From Musa acuminata AAA Group (taxonomy: Eukaryota; Streptophyta; Magnoliopsida; Zingiberales; Musaceae): a stretch of DNA of 64,000 nucleotides. The DNA is taken from assembly GCF_036884655.1 (NCBI RefSeq), contig NC_088345.1, positions 22,973,001 to 23,037,000 of the forward strand, in the 5' to 3' direction. Position numbers and translations under genes: made by a program. The notes beneath the pieces were generated by a model. The model made no database searches. It saw only the letters and a list, made by a program, of their open reading frames with translations, and was not told where the DNA came from. This document shows, in pieces, positions 57,753-64,000 of this stretch (positions within the stretch are counted from its first letter, which is position 1; each line of letters starts with the position of its first letter).

Positions 57753-58778
57753 ATGGAATCTAGAAGATCCTCAAGGGACAAAGGAAAGAGGAGATTAGTA
57801 GAAGACTTTGATCCCACCCTTTTCGATTCAAAATACCATGTTGAAAAATTTTCCTCTTTTGAACTTAGGAGTGTCAATAAGGGAAAATATGTAGATTTAA
57901 GTGAACTAAGAGACTTAGAGACAATCCAATGGTTTGCAAACTTAGATCTACTTCCAATTTTGCAAATTAACGAACACATCTATCCAAGACTTGTCAGATT
58001 GTTTTACAACAACATACAAGTAGATGAAGAAGAAAGAATGTCCACCTATCTCTTAGGACAACACATTTCAATTACAGATAGATTCATTTGCGACATGATA
58101 GCCATTCCCATGAAAAGTAGAGGACTTTACTTTAGAGGATCATGGGATGATGAAACTATTGGAACAACATACGTTGATGCCCTAGGAACAATTTTTGCCA
58201 ATCCCAACTTAGCATTTGTTCCTAAAAGTTATGAACATTTACTGTCTCTAAACACTAAGGTACTTCATCATATCCTAACTAGCATCATTCTCCCTAAACA
58301 ATATCATCATGATGAAGTAAGCCAATTAGAATTAGGAACTATGTATTTGATCATGAAAGGACATGACATCTGTCTTGGTTATCTTATCCAACAAAACATG
58401 TTAGAACTATCTAAAAAGGACATAATGCTCCCATATGGTGGTATAATAACTAGAATAATGAAAGCCTACAATATTCTAATACCACCGGAAGAAGAAGTAA
58501 TAAAAGTAGATAGATTCAGCATAATTAATAAAAATCTACTTCACCGATTAAGATGTTTTTATAGAAACGGTAACTGGGTTAGAATGCAAAGAAGAACTGA
58601 TCCCCCTCAACCTGAACCAGAACCAGAAACACCAGTATTTAGGGGTACTCAATCTCCTTCAATTTGTCCCTTTGAGGAAACCCATCCATTTGAGCAAACT
58701 CACACATCATCTGTCGAAGATATTGGGATTCGGATGGACCGATTCGAACAAAGACAAGAACGGCTTAAACATCGATAA
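57753..58778 (+). CDS. Pol-replacement ORF, plant transposon-protein-like (341 aa)
   Basis: An uninterrupted frame from ATG (MESRRSSRDKGKRR) to stop. Residues 1-20 are strongly basic. Residues about 60-200 show the pattern WFANLDLLPIL, YPRLVRLFYNNI, GQHISITDRFICDMIAIP, SRGLYF, resembling the 'putative plant transposon protein' domain often found in plant retroelement ORFs (from memory, no search done). A second part (about 200-270) is Leu/Ile-rich and helical. The tail is Pro/Glu-rich (QPEPEPETP) and ends in a charged helix. It occupies the position of pol in a copia element. No catalytic motif of protease, integrase or RT is present. The function is unknown. Its intact frame beside a mutated gag is notable. 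It could be a captured retroelement ORF rather than a host gene. Confidence 0.7.
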   Translation: MESRRSSRDKGKRRLVEDFDPTLFDSKYHVEKFSSFELRSVNKGKYVDLSELRDLETIQWFANLDLLPILQINEHIYPRLVRLFYNNIQVDEEERMSTYLLGQHISITDRFICDMIAIPMKSRGLYFRGSWDDETIGTTYVDALGTIFANPNLAFVPKSYEHLLSLNTKVLHHILTSIILPKQYHHDEVSQLELGTMYLIMKGHDICLGYLIQQNMLELSKKDIMLPYGGIITRIMKAYNILIPPEEEVIKVDRFSIINKNLLHRLRCFYRNGNWVRMQRRTDPPQPEPEPETPVFRGTQSPSICPFEETHPFEQTHTSSVEDIGIRMDRFEQRQERLKHR

Positions 58779-59148
58779 GATCGAATCCTATCTAAGCTGC
58801 AGCAAATTCATCGACAATTTGACTCTTTATTTAGGCACTTCAATTTTCCACCTCATGAATGAGCTTGTATGAACACAATCATCTATTGTTGTTGTAAACT
58901 CCTTATGTCACTCACCATGATGGGCTTTGCCTTAATCTTTGATATGGTTACCTGATATGTTGTAAACTCCTTATGTTACTCTTTATTTACCTTGATCTCT
59001 GAGCATATACAAAGTTACAAACATCTCTTGTTGTTTATCTCGGATTTTACATTGAAACTAAATGTTTTGAAAACCTTGTGCCTTGATAAATATAAAGTGA
59101 CATACCAATGCAGTTGATAAGTCATTAATATGACATTGATACTGAAAA
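58779..59148 (+). other. Spacer after replacement ORF
   Basis: AT-rich, with a near-duplicate 'ttgtaaactccttatgt' at about 58894 and 58959. No gene that I can support. Confidence 0.4.
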
Positions 59149-59244
59149 CATCAACTAGCTGATATTTTTACAAAACCTCTAAGTGAAGAACAATTTGATT
59201 TTATAAGAAGAGAATTAGGAATGCTGATGTGTCCGAAAACTTAA
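59149..59244 (+). pseudogene. Copia RNase H C-terminal remnant (31 codons)
   Basis: The frame reads HQLADIFTKPLSEEQFDF and continues to a stop, matching the last residues of the RNase H at 43830 (QLADIFTKPLNEEQFDF). It shows that this element descends from one with a full pol and marks the right edge of the pol deletion. Confidence 0.88.
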
Positions 59245-60166
59245 ACTAGTTAAAATTACTTTTCGGACTTTATTGAATAATCAAATCACTTGATTACCAT
59301 TACATGCCTTGGTATCACTTGATCAAATAATATGTTGGAAATTATGCGTTGAATATAAAAATGTTTTGTCTTCATTTGAAAATCTGTAGCATAGTCTTGT
59401 CCGAATGCTTGAATGAGTTCATTTCATTTTCGGATTTGCTTAACAATTGGAATGCTAAAAATCAGATTTTCTTGTACACTCTTATGAAAAATATTTTTTC
59501 GAAATGGATTTGATAAAATGACTTTCCTCCTTCATGCACAAAGAATTATAACATACAAGGAGAAGAAAGTATTCAAAGCATTATACTTATCATGCCTTCC
59601 TTTATATGCTTGATAACTTGCTTACATTATTCTCCTGGTATCACATCTACTATGCTTTTTATTGATGACAAAGGGGGAGAAATATATGAATTGATTTGAT
59701 GCTATAAACACTAATGCACTGATTAGGCCATGCTTGCATCACCAAAAAATATATGATTGCTATCATTGCTATAATTTGCATTATGCTCTGTGTCAAGATA
59801 TCAAACAAAAACTTGCATTGTATGAGCTGATATCTTACCATGTGATGAAATGCAAATACTTGCTAAAATATTTGAAATGTGTGCATCATGTAATGATATC
59901 AAAATCTTACTTCACAGCTTTACATGTTGATATCTTACAAAGACACGAATTGCTACTATTATCATCATTCAAATTTGGAATGTAAAATTTGGAAATGAAT
60001 GTCAAGCCTTGACATCATCTTCAAAGAGATACATCATGATAGGAATCATGATGGGAATATGTCTCTTGAATTCTTAAGGTTTTGAATTCAAGAATGACTT
60101 ATCTCAAGTATGGCATATAGACAGGAGGAGTTAAGGTTAACTCCATTATCAATTGATTGTCATCAT
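59245..60166 (+). other. 3' non-coding region of copia element
   Basis: AT-rich. It carries an internal purine-tract-like motif 'gatgacaaagggggagaaat' at about 59664-59683, as in the related minus-strand elements. No coding region. Confidence 0.6.
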
Positions 60167-60180
60167 CAAAAAGGGGGAGA
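60167..60180 (+). promoter_or_regulatory. Polypurine tract
   Basis: AAAAAGGGGGAGAT-type tract immediately before the 3' LTR. Confidence 0.88.
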
Positions 60181-60181
60181 T

Positions 60182-62058
60182 TGTTGAATCTCGGATTTTG
60201 ATAAGGAAGTCAATTGTCATTTGTTGTCTAATCTATGTGTTGAGATAAGTGTGCAGGTTTAACTACGATGAAAGTAAGACATGCAGCAGGAGTTGCACCG
60301 GAGTCATGACAATGATCATGTTGGGAGTTCGAGAGCTCGACGGAAGTTCGGACAGTTATCGGAGGTTCTACGGGAACAAATCCGAGAAGTCCAGAAGCTT
60401 GCCAAAGAAGCTCGTCGGAACTTGCCAAGTGGATCGTCGCAAGTCCAGGAGTTTGCCGGAAGTCCGCAGGAGCATCACCGAGGGTTCATCGGATGATCGA
60501 CGGAAGTTCGCCGGAAACTCGCCGGAAGAAGCGATTGATGTACCGGAGCAAGCTGCAGAAATCGTCTTAGGATTTATCGTAGTTAGCACTAATGATTAAT
60601 TTGAAAATGGGAGGTGATCCCATTAGCTTAATCTTGGGGCAATTAGGCCCCTGAAAAACCCAAATTGGGCCGAATGGATCAACCTTTTCGGACCCTAGTT
60701 GTTATGGGTGGTGCAACCGCCTAAGCCAAGAGGTAGCACCGCCTGGGCTAAGTCTCCCAGGGAGACTGGGCGGTGCAACCGCCCCAGCCAGGAGGTGCAA
60801 CCGCCTGGGCTCAGTCTCCGAGCGAGACTGGGCGGTGCAACCTCTCTTGACAAGAGGTCGCACTGCCTGAGCTCAAGTTTCGAGCTCTGCCAAGCGGTGC
60901 AACCGCCCTAGTCAGGAGGTGCAACCGCCTGAGCTCGGTCTTCGAGCTCTGGCAGAGAGGTGCAATTGCCCCTAACAGAGGTGGCACTACCCAGAGGCTC
61001 AGTCTTCGAGCTCTGCCAGGCGGTGCAACCGCCCCAGTCAGGAGGTGCAACCGCCTGATCTCAGAATTCCGGGAATTGACAGATTTGAGCTCCAAATTTG
61101 AACTGGGTTGGGGCCTATAAATGCCCCACACATTCAGCACTGAAAGGCAGAAACTTACACTCAAAATCTTGATATCTTTCTGTGATTCTTAGAGCTCAAA
61201 ACTGTTGTAAAGACCAAAAGTTCTCCTCCTTCTGTTCTTCAAAGTTTGTGTTGTAAAGAGAGGAGAGAAAACTTCTGTAAGGGTTGTGTCCTAAGCCCGT
61301 CAAAAGGAGTGAATCTGTAAAAGAGTGGTTGGCCTTTGCCTATTGAAGGAAGGCCTATAGTTGACGTCGGTGACCTCGTCGGTGGAGGAAGCCAAAAGTG
61401 GAGTAGGTCAAGATTGACCGAACCACTCTAAATCTCGGTTTGCATTTCCTTTGAGCATTTTGCCTTCACTGCAAACTTCTCAATAGCTTACTGCCTTCTG
61501 CGATTTTACGAACGAGTTTCTAAGTTCAGTGCTTTCCGAATCTGCGTTTAGACGTAAATCGGCTTTTTTCGTACGATCATCATATTTCAGTTTAAATTTA
61601 CGTTTTGATTTCAATCATAAATGTTTACTGCCTTCTGCGATCTTACGAATAAGTTTCTAAGTTCAGAACTTTCTATATCTGCGTTTAGACGTAAATCTGC
61701 TTTTTCGTATGATCATCATATTGCGGATTGCGTTTACGTTTTGAGCTTTACCATAACTGCACACTGCCTTTATACTCTTGCTTAAACTGCGTCTTGTCTA
61801 ATCAAGTGATTTACGAATCAGCATTTAGATGTAAATCAGTTTCTTCGTACGAACGTCGGATTTCAGTTTGCTCCTATATTCTGGTTTTCATCATAGGTGT
61901 AAACTGACTGTATAAATTGACTTTAATCTTGCTCAGTATCGACTTTCACAAAGAAATTGTTTTTATCATGCGAACGCAGCTTTCGGTTTTAATCGCAAAA
62001 AGTTTTCCGTTGCATTAATTCACCCCCCCCCCCCCTCTTAGAGCTCTCGATACTAACA
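60182..62058 (+). repeat. 3' LTR of copia element
   Basis: 1877 bp, TGTTGAATC to ACTAACA. It retains the C-tract (about 62021-62035) lost from the 5' LTR, although one hairpin arm is mutated. Hairpin block 60704-61070. Confidence 0.92.
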
Positions 62059-62063
62059 TTTTA

Positions 62064-63854
62064 TGCAACTAATTATGAAATTTTACAGTAAGGAGAAATA
62101 GGTTATACTGAACGGGAAACGTGGGGGCGACGTAACGACGATTTGCACACAACAGATGGAGAAGGTTTTGCATAAAGCATACAACGGCTTTTTGGTACAA
62201 CTTGAGCAGCAAACTAAGGGAGAGCCAATAAAATTTGAAGATCTAAACCTACTTCCTTTGCTTGCTGAATTTTCAGATATATTTGACGAACCGCATAGCC
62301 TACCTCTTACCCATCGGCATGATCATTATATAATGATTCTTTCAGGCAAACCTCCTGCAAATACTCGGCCATATCAGTATCTACATCTCCAGAAGGATGA
62401 AATAGAAAGGATTGTAAAAGAGATGCTTGAAACATGACTTATTCGGCCAAGTTGCAACCTTTACTCTTCACCGGTGCTACTTGTACGCAAGAAGGATAGA
62501 ATAAGGCGAATATGTGTTGATTACCGAGCTCTCAATGGCATAACCATCAAGGACAAATACCTTATTCCAATAGTAGATGAATTGCTAGATGAAAGGGAGC
62601 TCAAATCTTTACAAAGCTGGACCTTTGATCCGGGTATCATCAAATACGAGCATGCGAAGAAGACATACCGAAAACCACCTTTTGAACACACAACAACCAC
62701 TACGAATTTTTGCTTTCTTCAACATAAGGTGGAATATCTTGGGCATATCATATCAGAGGAAGGTGTGGCAATGGACCACTTCAAAATTGGAGTAATGCAA
62801 AACTGGTCGACCCCGAGAAACATAAAATTGTTACATAGCTTTTTAGGTTTAACAGGCTACTACCGCAAGTTCATGAAAAACTATAGAAAGATTAATGCAC
62901 CACTTACTTCCTTATTGGAAAAAGATATCTTCCAATGGTTGGATAGAGCCTCCGCTTCCTTTGACAAACTTAAGGCAGCCATGACGACGGCGCCGGTGCT
63001 AACACTAGTAAGATGGTCGACCACTCGCATACACTAGCAAGATATTATCTCCCTCCCATCAAAATAAGTCAATATATGATAAGGAGATGCTCGCCATTGT
63101 GCGCGCAGTAACGAGGTGGAGACCCTACTTGATTGGTCGACGATTTCAAATTAAAACCAACCATAAAAGCCTCAAGTACTTTTTGGAGCAAAAGATATCA
63201 TCTCCTGAGCAGCAAAAATGGGTAACAAAACTTCTTAGATTTTATTATGAAATAACATACAAAAAGGGGAAAGAGAATATTCTTGCAGATGCGCTTTCGC
63301 AACTACCCGAGCAAGCTGAAGTTTTAGCCGTTTCACTTCCGACCAGCGACTTCCTTGAGGATATTAAGATGGAATGACAAGAAGATTCAGAGACTTGTAA
63401 GATTATAAAAAATTTGGAGGAAGCACCAAGCTCCGTAGCTCATTACAATTGGGACTCAAAAAAATTACACTATAAGGGACGCATCGTGCTTATGATAAAT
63501 TCTACTTGCATCTTCATGAGTAGATTTTGGACAAAGTTATTCTATATGCAGGGTACTAAATTGAAAATAAGTATGGCATATCACCCACAAATCGACGGCG
63601 AGACAGAAGTTGTAAATAGGTGCTTGGAGACAGCCCAAAACCTCCCGCCAAATATGACTGTCCAAAGAGAACTCCAGACCCAACCAACTACCATTATTGA
63701 TCGACGGATCATGACTCGATGACGACGACCCACTATGAAAGTGCTAATACAGTGGGTGAACCTACTAACAGAAGATGCCACTTGGGAGAACTATGATGAC
63801 TTGAAGATCAAATTCTCAAAATTCATGAATCGTCAGCCTCGAGGACAAGGCTGA
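62064..63854 (+). pseudogene. Gypsy RT, RNase H and integrase remnants, internally deleted
   Basis: This continues the protease/RT linker from 53477. Protease-to-RT linker and RT fingers lie at 62156-62590 (LLPLLAEFSDIFDEP, CVDYRALNGIT), with a TGA at about 62435. A stretch around 62613-62705 keeps KLDL and SGYHQI in a shifted frame. The palm segment with the catalytic Asp-Asp box is missing, and the sequence resumes at FLQHKVEYLGHIIS. The RNase H N-terminus is also lost; YDKEMLAIV to ILADALSQLPE remains (63076-63320). Integrase is reduced to AYHPQIDGETEVVNRCLET (about 63570-63630). A chromodomain-like tail WVNLLTEDATWEN ends at 63854. This is a non-functional copy. Confidence 0.87.
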
Positions 63855-63857
63855 TTT

Positions 63858-63869
63858 GAAGAGGGCGGG
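63858..63869 (+). promoter_or_regulatory. Polypurine tract of gypsy element
   Basis: GAAGAGGGCGGG directly before the 3' LTR start. Confidence 0.75.
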
Positions 63870-63871
63870 TC

Positions 63872-64000
63872 TATTAGGACTCTAGCTAATAGAGTCCTAA
63901 TTGAGAGAGACATTCATGTAAAACCTACCTAAGTCGACATCTATTAAAGAGGTCAAGAGGCCGGCTAGGGTTAGGAGGTTGTTTCTTAGAGAAGAATAAG
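63872..64000 (+). repeat. 3' LTR of gypsy element, truncated by window end
   Basis: It starts TATTAGGACTC (mutated TGTTAGGACTC) and follows the 5' LTR 44511-44640 closely to the window edge. Confidence 0.9.

Larger units (their letters stand above)
53478..62058 (+). mobile_element. Ty1/copia SIRE-like element with pol replaced by another ORF
   Basis: LTRs 53478-55290 and 60182-62058. Target duplication TTTTA at 53473-53477 and 62059-62063. In order: primer site, full-length gag with two zinc knuckles (one nonsense codon), a 341-codon unrelated ORF, a 31-residue RNase H C-terminal remnant, 3' non-coding DNA and a purine tract. Protease, integrase, RT and most of RNase H are missing. The complete ends show the deletion derivative itself transposed. 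Confidence 0.93.
44511..64000 (+). mobile_element. Ty3/gypsy chromovirus-like element with two nested insertions, runs off window
   Basis: 5' LTR 44511-44861, primer site, leader, gag-protease (52111-53477), RT/RNase H/integrase remnants (62064-63854), purine tract and the start of the 3' LTR (63872 onward). Insertions at 46121-52100 and 53478-62058 are younger. Internal deletions and stops make it defective. The target duplication cannot be checked because the right end lies outside; the left flank is CAAAG. Confidence 0.9.

Overview
The window is plant nuclear DNA made almost entirely of nested LTR retrotransposons plus one broken endogenous badnavirus-like pararetrovirus. I found no convincing host gene, tRNA, rRNA or CRISPR array. 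The mix of SIRE/Maximus-type Ty1/copia elements, long-LTR Ty3/gypsy elements and a badnavirus-type integrant suggests a monocot, perhaps a banana relative (Musa/Ensete). That assignment is inference; the sequence itself only shows plant-type elements.

Most boundaries were set by reading LTR ends (TG..CA), 5-bp target-site duplications (TSDs), tRNA-Met-type primer sites (TGGTATCAGAGC) and purine tracts. Layout: 1-2530 is a partial gypsy-type LTR. 3005-5477 is a solo copia LTR (TSD CCGAT) in unclassified flank. About 6064-19262 is a minus-strand pararetrovirus: promoter, 88-bp tandem repeats, an extra small ORF, and a polyprotein running RNase H/RT/protease/coat/movement from left to right. It is split exactly at the polyprotein start codon by a gag-only copia element (11917-18928, TSD ATTGT). 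19508-20809 is another solo copia LTR. 21258-25355 is a 4.1-kb solo gypsy-type LTR (TSD GATAG) with a long purine-rich core.

From 25441 a minus-strand, once autonomous copia element begins (3' LTR 25441-26800, RT/RNase H remnant 43830-44510). Its 3' non-coding part holds a solo LTR (27298-28152 plus 42734-43145). Inside that LTR lies a tandem element of three LTRs and two gag-only interiors (28153-42728, one TSD pair, AGTTA). The pol of the outer copia is cut at 44511 by a plus-strand gypsy/chromovirus-like element that runs off the window. That gypsy carries two nested insertions. One is a very young internally deleted element with 2.64-kb LTRs (46121-52100, TSD CAACC). The other is a copia element (53478-62058, TSD TTTTA) whose pol has been replaced by a 341-codon ORF.

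The gag-only copia copies keep the gag N-terminal domain but lack the zinc knuckle. Together with the pol-less 53478-62058 element and the pol-bearing remnant, they look like a non-autonomous/autonomous set in which pol would be supplied in trans. The strongest candidates for something undescribed are the pol-replacement ORF, the knuckle-less gag-only family with its three-LTR tandem, the extra pararetroviral ORF with promoter-proximal repeats, and a conserved G-tract hairpin at the LTR ends.
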